From: Paralithodes platypus
Taxonomy: Eukaryota > Arthropoda > Malacostraca > Decapoda > Lithodidae
Assembly: GCA_032716605.1 (NCBI GenBank)
Contig: CM064492.1
Location: forward strand, 50,661,975-50,725,974
Length of the DNA: 64,000 bases
Direction of reading: 5' to 3'
Both the position numbers and the translations under genes were made by a program. The notes below the pieces were generated by a model. It did not search any database and was not told the DNA's origin. It saw nothing but the letters and a program-made list of their open reading frames with translations. This document shows positions 53,059-63,900 of this stretch, piece by piece (position 1 is the first letter of the stretch; each line of letters starts with the position of its first letter).

Positions 53059-54255
53059 TGGTGTCTCATTTTTTTTCAGTTATTGTTTTCTATCAATTTA
53101 CTAAAAAAAAAATCCTCATGCTTAATTAGCATTAGTTTATATTGTAATCAGGGTGTTAATGAATATGTATAAAACAGGATATGGATGAAATTATGCTCCA
53201 TACTTTTTATGTAAAAGTCTGAGCTTAATACATTTATTGTTATTATTATTTGTCGTGTACGCCCCCTTCTATTCATAATTAATATTGAATTGAATATTTA
53301 CTTATACTGTCATTCCTTAATAGTTTCAGAGCTTTCATTATCTAAGCTCATTTAATCAATGATAATCTATTCTTAAATCCAATTTATAGATATTCCCATA
53401 TATCCCATTCCTAATTATAGATTCAATATATATCCGAATTCCTCAGCTCGTTTCGTTATTCTTACATACGATCGTTGATGTGAATATAAGATATTCATTA
53501 TAAATTACATTATTTAATCCACCCACTTAATCTTTTACGAAATCAATTAAATCTTCTCTTGTCCCCTATTTCAGAGTAGTATTATATAAATTACCATTCT
53601 AGTTGCATTAACTTTGAAATTAAGTCCAGCCACCTCAGTCCAGTAGGTGACCTGACCTCCACAGGTTAATTGGGAAGGTCATTTGAGTATACCGCGACTA
53701 CCTAGCCGGCCCGCCACTACCAGTCGTCTGACTCAGTCTCCAAACTTGAGTTATTATTTACTCTCTCAACTCTTCCAGCCTCTCTTGTTTGAGATTGTGT
53801 TCTAGTGCTTTCACAGTTGTTTTATTCACGAAAGACACTCGACCCACATCACGATTATTATTAAGGTTGATTCTATAAGTTACGTATGTTATTGAGTTGC
53901 AGATTATTCACCTTGTTTATAACCTCAGTGGAAGAGCGATTGCTCCCCATTCATGATCTACCATTTATATGCCTGGTAATCCTTGCCTGATAGTTCCCAT
54001 AATTATCTAGGTGAAGCTACATTCTGATTTTCAGGTAATAGATCTAATTGAATAAACAAGTGTTATAATTGTTATGTGTGTTGTTACTGAGCACTGTAGT
54101 ACCTAATTGAATACTTATTTGTGAGAGTAAGACGGAGTTAGATTTGACCCTGTTGAGTTATTTACGGTCTATAAGTCCAGATCTGGATTTAGTAAAGACT
54201 ATATCACGAGCTATAAATATTATAGCCTGACATAACATTATTATTATTATATATT
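53059..54255. other. L8 3' UTR and unclassified DNA
   Basis: The first ~230 bp probably belong to the L8 3' UTR. The rest is AT-rich without a recognisable element. ATTATT repeats end it at 54235-54260. Confidence 0.4.
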
Positions 54256-54260
54256 ATTAT

Positions 54261-54642
54261 TTAAGGATGGTCACCTATTTTTTTCTCTTTCTCTCCTTTT
54301 CTCCCTTTCTCTGGCTTGTATCCATTCGGCCCCATTATGCCAACTGTTTTAAGACGTTTATTTCCATCCAGGTGTCGATTTCTTCCTGGTGAGCGATAGC
54401 GCGCCAGCATTGTATGGAGAAATCCGAGAAATTATCCTATCAAAAAATTTATAAATTTAGCTTGCTGTAAAAAATAAATATATATATACAGTATATATGC
54501 TGGCTCGCTATCGCTCGCCAGGATAATATTGACTCCTGGATGGGGGTAAACGTCTTCAAACAGTAGGCTGAATGGGGCCGAATGGATACAAGCCAAACAG
54601 AGAGTGAGAGAAAGAGAAAAAAAGCGAGGTGGGCCCCCTTAA
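54261..54642. mobile_element. F1 palindromic MITE, complete
   Basis: TTAAGGATGGTCACCT to GGTGGGCCCCCTTAA. Cores at about 54391-54410 (GAGCGATAGCGCGCCAGCA, one change) and 54499-54519. The central palindrome is partly deleted (AATCCGAGAAATT). Confidence 0.86.
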
Positions 54643-54748
54643 ATGTTTCGGGGACAGTCATCACTTTTATGGTTTACATTTCCGTCGTGATTCTATGCTG
54701 AACTTCATTTGGTTCTCCATTCTGGAATATCTCTTCTTTCTGAAATAA

Positions 54749-54945
54749 TCTAACCCATACAGTACCGGTGACATCCTTTTCATTATACTCTGGCAGCTAG
54801 TAGACGAATTTATAAAGCTTAGGAAGGACGTCTACTCATTAAAAGGCTACATACTACATCAATTAATCGTGTTAGCTACCATATGCCTCGTGTAAATGTA
54901 GCTAAAAGAAAATTATAAAGACGTGGCCGGTACAGAAGGGGTTAA
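54749..54945. mobile_element. F3 palindromic MITE
   Basis: TAACCCATACAGTACCGGTGACATCC to GACGTGGCCGGTACAGAAGGGGTTAA. Inner CTGGCAGCTAGTAGACGAATTTATAAAGCTTAGGAAGG. Confidence 0.82.
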
Positions 54946-54954
54946 TGATTCTAT

Positions 54955-55190
54955 ATGTTTTATATATATTTTGTATGTTTCTATATTACGTTTGTATATG
55001 GTTTTTATGTGTTACTGCTATATATGTTTTATAAGGTTGTTTTAATGTTTGTATACTTTTATCTCTTGTTTTATGTTTCTATATATTTGTTTATGTTTTC
55101 TTTATGTGTTATTGCTGTATATATTTTTATAAGGTCGTTTTAATGTTCGTTTACGTTTATCTCTTCCGTTTTTATGTTTCAATATTTTCT
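54955..55190. repeat. 97-bp tandem repeat, T-rich
   Basis: TATGTGTTACTGCTATATATG at 55006 recurs as TATGTGTTATTGCTGTATATA at 55103. The units continue TTATAAGGT(T/C)GTTTTAATGTT in both. About 2.4 copies. Confidence 0.82.
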
Positions 55191-55359
55191 CTGTAACAAC
55201 TGTTTCTGTGCCAGTCTTCAGTTTTCTTTTTGTGAATCTCTCCTCTTTTGTAAATGCTTAGCCAAGGATATTTTTGTCCCAGCAGCTTTCCACATTTCCC
55301 CGTCCCCTGAAGCGTGTTTTCTGCAGGTATCGCTACGTGTGTGTCTCTCTGTTACCTTT

Positions 55360-55740
55360 ACACCACTACCTATTAGTAGTCTTACCTTTACCTATAGTAG
55401 TTTTACCTTTAATAGTAGTTTTACCTTTACAACACTACCTCTTATAGTAGTTTTACCTATACCTATAGTAGATTTACCTATACTAGTTTTACCTTTAATA
55501 GTAGTTTTACCTTTACACCACTACCTCTTATAGTAGTTTTACCTTTACACCACTACCTCTTATAGTAGTTTTACCTATACCTATAGTAGATTTACCTATA
55601 CTAGTTTTACCTTTAATAGTAGTTTTACCTTTACACCACTACCTCTTATAGTAGTTTTACCTATACCTATAGTAGATTTACCTATACTAGTTTTACCTTT
55701 AATAGTAGTTTTACCTTTATACCACTACCTCTTATAGTAG
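55360..55740. repeat. ~87-bp tandem repeat (TAGTAGTTTTACCT)
   Basis: Higher-order units built from shorter TTTACCTTTA/TATAGTAG blocks. The phrase TTACACCACTACCTC recurs at 55544, 55631 and (varied) 55717. Confidence 0.9.
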
Positions 55741-55772
55741 CTTATATTTTGTTTGTGTTTTAAAACTGGTGC

Positions 55773-56060
55773 TTAAGGGGGAGTTATTGTATTTTATTTT
55801 TGCATTTTTCTTAGTATTACATATATTTCTTTTAGATAGACCTCTATCAAACTTTAAAAAAAACAAAGCACCCCCAAGACCACCCATTGAGATAAATTTG
55901 TAAATGTTTTGGAAGGAAAATGTACTACGAAATTCCAACCTTGCTATTACTCGCCAGGAAAAAATCGACACCTAAATGGCACAGATGGTCTTAAAAATGA
56001 CAAAGAAATGAGACAAAAGGTCTCAAAATGTTCACACAAATGGGCCAAACGTTATAAAAG
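55773..56060. mobile_element. F2 palindromic MITE, right end lost
   Basis: TTAAGGGGGAGTTATTG, TAGACCTCTATCAAACTTTAA, CCAAGACCACCCATTGAGAT, degraded core (TTGCTATTACTCGCC at 55941), CACCTAAATGGCACAGATGGTCTTA. Similarity fades after 56060. Confidence 0.72.
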
Positions 56061-56114
56061 AACTACGCTCCTTCCATATTTTTCATCTAAGCTTTCATTA
56101 TTTTTACCGACCAC

Positions 56115-56148
56115 CCACGATATACACACACACACACACACACACACA
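56115..56148. repeat. CA microsatellite
   Basis: About 14 CA units. Confidence 0.95.
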
Positions 56149-56298
56149 TCTATAATTCCTACTTACTTGTGTATGTACTGCAGTCGTACAAGCACAATAA
56201 TTATTCAATATGTATATCAATATTGTACTGTACTAAAGTTGCATAATAATTATTGCGAAAACCTAACCTGGAACTAATGTTGTGGAGAGCTGGCTATA

Positions 56299-56670
56299 TT
56301 AAAAGGGGACCACCTTTTTTTTCTCTCTCTCTGGGTTGTATCCATTCGGCCCCATTCAGCCAACTGTTTTAAGACATTTATCCCCATCCAGGTATCGATT
56401 TTTTCTTGGCGAGCGGTAGCGAGCCAGCATATTTAAAAACAAAAATTGACAGCGGGCTAAATTTGTAAATTTTTCGATAGAAAATGTCTCCGGCGAAGCT
56501 GGATTATTCTATTCAATGCTGGCGAGCGATAGCGAGCCAGCAAATCTACATCTGGATAAATCTACATCTGGATAAACGTCTTAAAACAGTAGGCTGAATG
56601 GGGCCGAATGGATACAAGTCAGAGAAAGAGAGAAAAGGGAGAGAACAAAAAAGTAGGTCACCCTCCTTAA
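56299..56670. mobile_element. F1 palindromic MITE with flipped core
   Basis: TTAAAAGGGGACCACC to GGTCACCCTCCTTAA. The left core is normal (GGCGAGCGGTAGCGAGCC at 56408). In the right arm every other F1 copy has the complement (CTCGCTATCGCTCG), but here TGCTGGCGAGCGATAGCGAG at 56517-56536 followed by CCAGCA shows the core in the left-arm orientation, bounded by TGCTGG/CCAGCA. Confidence 0.86.
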
Positions 56671-56745
56671 CCACCGCAGAAGTTTGATGGACAATACTGA
56701 TGAGAATATATCCTCTTACCCACCCCAAAGAACACTATGGCAATA

Positions 56746-56960
56746 TTAACCCCTTTTGTACCGGTGACGTATTTGTTATTATATTCTAGCTATATTTAGA
56801 CGATTTTGTGCAGCCTAAGAAGGATCTGTGGTAGTAAAAAGGGTCAAGTGAGATAGTTCGAAACCTGGTAATTGCTGGAGGCCCTTTTAAAACTGAATAA
56901 TATCGTGTAATAGTAGCCATAATTAAATAAAAAAGACGTCGCCGGTACAGAAGGGGTTAA
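56746..56960. mobile_element. F3 palindromic MITE, complete
   Basis: TTAACCCCTTTTGTACCGGTGACGT to GACGTCGCCGGTACAGAAGGGGTTAA. One of the best preserved copies, with ATTCTAGCTATATTTAGACGATTTTGTGCAG and TGGTAATTGCTGGAGGCCC. Confidence 0.87.
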
Positions 56961-57288
56961 ACAGGTATCATATGAGCGCTTTTTCCCTCAACATTTATCT
57001 TCAACACTGGTCTGGCAGCTTATGGGGTCAACATTTTAAATATTTCAGTCACCTAAATTCATCCACCAGCAGTCTAATGTCCGATAAAAGTGCAAAATAT
57101 TCCAGAAATGTTGCCGGAAAAATATTGACAATCGAATGTTGACTATTAAAGCTCTCGTGTGATACCGGCTTCAGACACCTTCAAACTACGTAATATAATA
57201 CAATATAAGTCTTGTCATTTATTCCCAACATTATACCAGGTTCATGTCCTACTAACTATGCATGAAGGTAAGGGAAAATTGCTGGCAG

Positions 57289-57528
57289 TTAAGGGGGGTC
57301 ACCGTTCTTTTTTTATCTTTCTTTCCTATTCTCTCTTTCCCTAGCTTGTATCCATTCGGCCCCATTCAGCCAACTGTTTTAAGACGTTTATCCCCTCCAG
57401 TTGTCGATTTCTTCCTGGCGAGCGATAGCGAGCCAGCATTGTATGGAGAAATCCGGCTTCGCCGGAGAAATTTTTCTATCGAAAAATGTACAGATTTAGG
57501 TTGCTGTCAACAATATATATATATATAT
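57289..57528. mobile_element. F1 palindromic MITE, left part
   Basis: TTAAGGGGGGTCACCG, core GGCGAGCGATAGCGAGCC at 57417-57434, perfect AATCCGGCTTCGCCGGAGA centre. It breaks off in a TA repeat at 57514-57529. Confidence 0.83.
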
Positions 57529-57712
57529 ATGTGTGCTCAAAACATCAAAACAAACCCCTTCATCTACCTTCCATAACCGAATAAATTATCTTCAATACTC
57601 CCAGCTTGATCTATATACTGTATTTTTATGGCCCTACGCTTCAGGAGAGGATGGCGTCAATATTCTCAGGGATATATTAAAAAATGTGAGGGATATTGAA
57701 GGACGTATCTGT

Positions 57713-58098
57713 TTAAGGAGGGTCACCGGCATTTATGTATCTTTCTCTCCTTTTCTCTCTTTCCCTGGCTTGTATTCATGCGGCCCCATTCAACCAACCG
57801 TATTAAGACGTTTATCCCCATCCAGGTGTCGATTTCTTCCTGGCGAGCAATAGCGAGCTAGCACTGTATGGAGAAATCCGACTTTGCCGGAGAAATTTTT
57901 CCATCGACAAATGTACAAATTTGGCTTGCTGTCAAAACAAAAATATATATATGCTGGCTCGCTACCGCTCACCAGGAAAATATTGACACCTTTATGGGGG
58001 TAAGCGTCTTAAAATAGTAGGCTGAATGGGGCCGAATGGATGCAAGCCAAAGAGAGACCGAGAGAAAGAAAAAAAAAAGCGAGGTGGGCTCCCTCAAA
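57713..58098. mobile_element. F1 palindromic MITE, complete
   Basis: TTAAGGAGGGTCACCGG to GAGGTGGGCTCCCTCAAA. Cores at 57842-57860 (GGCGAGCAATAGCGAGC) and 57955-57972 (GGCTCGCTACCGCTCACC). The right TTAA has become TCAA. Confidence 0.84.
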
Positions 58099-58214
58099 TA
58101 AAGTGTATACATTATGTTTATCTTCTAACCACAAACACAACGCAGCTAATAGACCCGATCATAAATATATTGTTATTTCTTACTACAGTTTGTATAATAA
58201 ACACAAAATATATA

Positions 58215-58330
58215 CATAATAATAATAACAATCATAATAAGAATAATGATAATGATGAAAATATTAATAGCAATAATATTACAAATAATAAAATAATGAT
58301 AATAATATTACCAATAATTGTAGTAATTAT
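58215..58330. repeat. AAT-rich low-complexity tract
   Basis: Imperfect ATAATAATAACAATC repeats. Confidence 0.85.
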
Positions 58331-58697
58331 TTTTCCAAATCTAAGTATCCTACTGAGGTGGGAATAATTCGACAGTTGTTCAGAAGTTCGTATCCTTTAT
58401 CTAACAAACTCCCCGGTAGCATGTATCATCATAGCCATCGAGTATCTGTTCGGGCCGGAATGAGTTCAATCCATAAATTGAATAATACCGTCGACCCAAT
58501 ATAGATTGTAAGTTGGAACTCTTAAGTTCCCGTCACCACCTATTTGGATACCCGTTATTCAGGCATTGATTTACTCAGACTTCGATCCAAAGGCACGTCA
58601 TGCCAAAAGAATTGACAAAACTTTACTACGCCTCAATATGTCCAATCGTAGGACCAAGGCTTTAATCAATTAAATCTAGACGTTCCTATATTTACAA

Positions 58698-58758
<61 letters not shown>

Positions 58759-60017
58759 CATCTTTCTCAAAACATATAAATATATACCCGCAGGCAATTA
58801 CTTAAATTTAACTCTATTCCGGAGTGTCCAACACTCGTGCTTCCTATTTTACAGATAAATTAACACAATACACTTAACTCTTATACTATATTCAATATCA
58901 ACAAGTTTCAAATAATAGGTTTCATTACATAATCCACTATAATCACTATTTCAGAAATACCTGTATTACCAATACAATATTCAACACTTGCTTATCTCCT
59001 AGATCAGGGTTACAATATCCGACTCAATATTTAACTCAATTGATACTTATATCATGAATACTATATTTACTAACTCACTAACTACTTATCTCCAAATTAC
59101 AATATATCTCACAATAGTCGACTCGACTTGTTACTTATGTCATAATTACAATACTTCCTTGCAATAGTCAACTCATTAATTACTTATGTCATGATTACAA
59201 TATCTCTTTGATCGAATTACGATGTTTCCTTTATAACAAAAAGTATATATCATTATATGGACTAGAGTCCTTCCTAACTATTTCTCAAACTAGGTCTAAC
59301 CTATCAGCGACTATTATTAATCCCCTGTAGTTGATAATTATTTCATCAGACTCCCATTATAATCTTTTAATCTCTTTTTAAATCTTTACCTTATCTGTAT
59401 TGATTACATTAATTTCTAACCTAGCAAATCCTATACTATTGGTAGCTAAGTGGCATGAAGCCTTCTCTAACAATAACAGCAATATATTCTCTCTACACTT
59501 CATCCTTTTATTTTATCATGAGTCTAATTCATTTATCTTTATTTTGTTCTATATTAAGAACACATCTATTTTAAGGGTTGGAAGCACTGGGTTTGTCAAG
59601 CATTTATCTCTCTTTAGTTAGTCTATTTCGTGCCCATAAGGGTAATTTAAATAGTATTTGGTATCTTCTCTGGAACAATCTTCACCACCCCAAGGCCGGC
59701 CAATAAGTCTTCTGGAATTCTTCAGTCCCATCTACCACTTGTCGTCCCTCTTTAATTACTTGGCTGTAGGTATGTAAGCTAGCAATGTGATGACTAGCAC
59801 CAGGATACTAAAGGTGTATTTGGTCGGCAGAGGAAAGCTGTGTTGGGCCAGAGGTGGACTTTGCTGGAGTGCGGCAAGCGAGCTGGTAGGCTGGAGCAGG
59901 CTTGTTCAGGTTCCCATTACTGTGCAGGTGAGGGAGAGAGAGGTGGCTGCTGGCAGGTGAGCCCAGTGGCTTCCGTGACAGGAATGACGTTTGGATCGGA
60001 TCGGATCCAAGTCAAGT
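58331..60017. other. Unclassified AT-rich DNA
   Basis: Includes a (TA)n run at 58702-58758. ATTACTTATGTCATGATTACAATAT-like phrases recur between 59040 and 59210, suggesting weak ~45-bp repetition. No protein-like frame. Confidence 0.45.
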
Positions 60018-60233
60018 AAAAAATAGTAGTGAAAGGGGGTTAGAGAGAAGTGGGGATAGGGCAAGAATACGTTGGATGAAATTAATTTTAGTGGGAGAAA
60101 AAGGTGTCCAGGCTTGACTGGAACTGCCTGATGGTTTTACTGATTTAGCTGCTAAAGAGACCGGTCAGGGCAAGGTCGACAGGGGCGCGTTGGGAGAGGT
60201 TCCTCGCTGGCATGGGTATCATCTGCCATCTCC
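60018..60233. repeat. Dispersed repeat R, copy 2
   Basis: Aligns with 14982-15205 over its whole length with roughly 85-90% identity by eye. Flanks differ. Confidence 0.65.
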
Positions 60234-60489
60234 GGATGGAAGTATACAGTAAAGGTGAGGCAAGTAATCAAATTTACCCTAGTGATACGACCTACGCCAA
60301 GGCCGATTTTACTCTCCAGGTAACCAGTTTAACGTATGGGTGGGACGAGGCGAACACGAGAGAAGGCCTGCCCAATGGCCACTGAGCAGTGAGACGGAAC
60401 TGACAGGGAATGGAGTTTGTTCAACACTCCTGGGCTACTTAAACCCTGGTGGCAAGCCAGGGAAATTTCACCCACCCCTATGCCATCTC

Positions 60490-60920
60490 CAAACGTCCCC
60501 CTCTCTATAAAGCCCCTCCTCACAAGTTGGCGCGCTGTGATTGGTTGAGCCAGCCTCCTGGCCAGTGTTCCCTCCAGCCGCTAAACTTGAAATTTTCTCT
60601 TTCTCTCCTCCTGACTTATATCTTCATAATACGTTCCTGGGAGATTATTGCAAAGGTCTTGTAGTGGCTTACGGGAGTGTAATGTTTGCACTGGTGTAAT
60701 AGACCGATTGCAACCAGGAAAACGGTCTGTGAAGAGAGCAAGAGCAATTTGAAAGGTGGATACTTGAGCGCGGCTAGACCAGTACTTGCTTGAAGCGACA
60801 ATGGGGGCTCGTGATTGGCTGAACGGGAGGGTGTGGGAGTGTTTTGATAAACGTCAGGAATGTCACTCACAGTTGGTTTAAAGGGACAGTTCAATGCATG
60901 TTGATTGGCTGGCAGGATTC
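60490..60920 (+). promoter_or_regulatory. CCAAT/TATA-rich promoter-like stretch
   Basis: CTATAAAG at 60503-60510, then GATTGG (inverted CCAAT) at 60538, 60813 and 60902, in GC-richer DNA than its surroundings, with GGCGCGC at 60529. No coding frame follows in the window. It may be a repeat-derived promoter or coincidence. Confidence 0.25.
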
Positions 60921-60927
60921 TTATTTT

Positions 60928-60929
<2 letters not shown>

Positions 60930-60960
<31 letters not shown>
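60930..60960. repeat. AAT microsatellite
   Basis: (ATA)n of about ten units. Confidence 0.95.
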
Positions 60961-60961
<1 letters not shown>

Positions 60962-61054
60962 TCAAGTTAAAGTATTCCATCATATACAAAAGCACATCGC
61001 AAATTAACCTAAATGTTTTACTGTATAGATACTTGCACAAATACAATGATGCAT

Positions 61055-61290
61055 TAAGGGGCTCTAACACAGTCAGGAGTGCGAGCTAGAGTCACTAGGA
61101 GTAGAGGAAAATTCGGACTCGCGGGCATATTCGCGGTGAAAATCGATGACTCCTAGTGACTCTAGCGACTTCTGTTAGACTCTCACTCGCTCGCGGTGAA
61201 AATCGATGACTCATAGTGACTCTAGCGACTCCTAGCGACTCCTGTTAGACTCCCACTAGCTCGTACTCCTGACTGTGTGAGGGCCTATTT
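61055..61290. mobile_element. TIR element with AGTCGCTAG-rich interior
   Basis: The left end GGGGCTCTAACACAGTCAGG, then AGTGCGAGCTAG is matched by the complement of CTAGCTCGTACTCCTGACTG, then TGTGAGGGCC (about 27 of 30 positions). The interior has a tandem duplication of GCGGTGAAAATCGATGACTC, then TAGTGACTCTAGCGACT. No coding capacity. The target duplication is unclear (TTA or similar). Confidence 0.75.
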
Positions 61291-61294
61291 ACAC

Positions 61295-61630
61295 AAACAC
61301 AAGCAAGCACACACACATACAAACGTACCTACCTACACACACACACAAACACACACACACACACACGCGCAAATATTGGCATGCAAGCAAACTAATAAAG
61401 CGCAAACACACACCATTCTCTTACTCTCACTCTCACTCATTCACTCTCTCTCTCTCTTTACTATCTCAACTAGAATTAAGTCCTGACCCCTCACTAGGAT
61501 CGCCAGGTGTGTGGCAAGTGTATCTATGTAAATCGATGCAATTCTCACACACACATACACAAATTATCTCTCTCTCTCTCTCAGTCTCACTCTTACTGTC
61601 TCTCTCTCTCTCTCTTCCACGGCTCAACAA
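61295..61630. repeat. CA and CT microsatellites
   Basis: CA-rich at 61295-61370, CT-rich at 61415-61460 and 61565-61620. Confidence 0.9.
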
Positions 61631-61675
61631 ACTGCAGACATTCACATTCTGCTTGGGAAGTCACCCGTTTATCCT

Positions 61676-61676
61676 C

Positions 61677-61707
<31 letters not shown>

Positions 61708-61720
61708 ACACACTCACACA
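61676..61720. repeat. Poly-C and CA tract
   Basis: About 17 C followed by (CA)n. Confidence 0.93.
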
Positions 61721-61739
61721 TACACACTCTTTTGGCTAC

Positions 61740-62425
61740 ATGGCACTGGTTGGCTGGGCTATATTATCTGTTGGTTGGGCTATATTATCTGTTGGTTGGG
61801 CTATATTATCTGTTGGTTGGGCAATATATTCTTATGGTTTGGCTATATATTCTGTTGGTTGGGCTATATTATTTGTAGGTTGGGCTATATTATGTGTTGG
61901 CTGGGCTATAATATTTTCTAGGTTGGGTTATATTAGCGTTGGTTGGGCTATATTATCTGTTGGTCGGCTATATTCTCTGTTGGGTGGGCAATATTTTCTA
62001 TTAGCCTATATATTTTGTAGGCTGGGCTATATTATTTTCTTTGTTGGGTTATATTATTTGTAGGCTGGACTATACTATTTTATAGGTTGGGTTACATTAT
62101 CGTTGGTTGGGCTATATCATCTGTTGGTCGGGCTATATTGTCTTTTGGCTGGGCTACAATATATGTTGCTTGGGAAATATTATCTGTTGGTTGGGCTATA
62201 TTATCTGTTGGTTGGGCTATATTATCTGTTGGTTGGGTTATATCATCTGTTGGTTGGGCTATATTATATTCTAGCTTACGTTATATTATATGTAGGGCGG
62301 GCTATGTTATCGGTTGGTTGGGCTATATCATAACTTGTTTGGCTATATTATTTCCTTGGTGGGGATATACTATTTGTTGGCTGGGCTATATCATATGTTA
62401 GTTGAGGTATATTATCTGTTGGCAA
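61740..62425. repeat. 21-bp minisatellite (TTGGTTGGGCTATATTATCTG)
   Basis: About 32 units, mostly exactly 21 bp, so forward frames read as a seven-residue repeat GWAILSV over 100-180 codons. Indels break all frames within the array, which argues against coding. Confidence 0.95.
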
Positions 62426-62491
62426 TGATCAACTTATTGCCAGAGAGATAGTTAGCTAGCTAGATAGATATATAAATTGATTAATAATTAT

Positions 62492-62497
<6 letters not shown>

Positions 62498-62571
<74 letters not shown>
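62498..62571. repeat. GA microsatellite
   Basis: About 37 GA units, ending in GTTACATAGATACACAGA. Confidence 0.96.
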
Positions 62572-62573
<2 letters not shown>

Positions 62574-63900
62574 ACATAGATACACAGACTGCACAGACCT
62601 TGCGGTCCTTACTAGGCAGTCTGGACTTTAATCTAACACAAATTTGCTACTAAGTGGAAGATATGGATAGCAAAGGAGAAGGCTCTCTCCCCACCAACCA
62701 CTTCCTCCGACCAAGAGTCGGCATGACATACAGCTGGGGAAAAAGGCCCCCAGTAGAATGCGAACAATTCTACCGGGAAATTTATAGTAAAGATCAAATT
62801 TGGAAAACAATAATTACTATTGATACTTTATTTATTTGTTCTTATATTACCCCAACCTCCTCAAAATGAATATGTAGATTCCTTTGGAATACGCGGCGAT
62901 TGTATTACATTGCACCACTTTCCCCGGCAATTTGTTCCACTCATTAACTATACTGAAGGTGAAAAAATACTTTGTGACACAGAGTTTGGCCCTCCTGTTT
63001 TTTTGTTTAAATTCATCCCGTTTTCTCGAGTTGATGAACTGTTATTGATTGTGAACAGTGATTCAGCATCAAATTTATCATAGCCCTTTAATATCTTGAA
63101 ACACTCGATAAATTGCCCACTCAATCGTCTTTCCCTAAGTGAGAGCAATTTTGTTTTTAATCTTTCATGATATGATTTATTCCTTAGTGATGGTATTAAA
63201 TTTGTGGTTCTACGCTGCACTGACTCGAGTCATTGTTTAGATAAGGAAACCAAAATTGTACACCATATTCAAGATGGGGCTTCACTATGCTTACGGTATG
63301 TATAACGGTACTATAATGTTCGTATTTCTAAAAGTAACATTTCTTTTAATAAACCCTAATGCTCTCTATTGGCTTTGTTCACAGCTGCTGCATATTGTTC
63401 GGAGGTTTTTGAGTGTTCATATATCAGTACCCCCAAGTATTTAACTAGTGCAGTAGATTTTTTTGGTTAGTCTTTCATCTTGTACTAATATTTGTAGTTT
63501 TTAATACCCATTTGTAAGACCTCACATTTATCAACATTGAATGATATCTGCCACTTTTCTGACCATTCAACTATTTAATTTAAATCTGACTGTAGTTTGT
63601 TTCTGTCTTCTTCGGTTAATACTGAGTTTCCTGTCTTTGTGTTCTCAGCGAAACTTGAGATGGTGTTATTCAGTCCTATATCAATATCATTTATATAGAC
63701 AAGAAACAAAACTGGCACCAGTACCGATCCCTGAGGCAATCCACTATAAAATGGCATCCAGTCAGACTCTACTCTGCGTATTACCACTCTATACTTTCTG
63801 TTTGTTAACCAGCTTTTTATCCATGCATGGCTATTTTCTTTGATGCCAGCTAGCAGTTCGAATTTGTTCAACAGTTTTCCGTGTGCTACTTTATCAAAGA
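62572..63900 (-). pseudogene. LINE L5: decayed CR1-like copy
   Basis: Minus strand. The RT part includes LFDKVAHGKLF-like sequence (partly shared with the terminal tandem repeat), AWIKSWLTNRKYRVVI, motif B SGLPQGSVLVPVLF and, at the catalytic position, SFAENTKTG where other copies have FADDT (frame 63575-63871). After a decayed stretch, LESVQRRTTNLIPSLRNKSY and RERRLSGQFIECFKILKGYD represent the C-terminal region (62948-63220). The 3' UTR (62572-62940) ends in GTCCTTACTAGGCAGTCTGG (plus strand) and GTTACATAGATACACAGACT next to the GA tract. Confidence 0.85.

Noticed and set aside
53059..54255. LTR related to the 19-21 kb region
   Set aside because: Some short phrases look similar (for example GTGACCTGACC), but no collinear alignment or matching termini could be established by eye.
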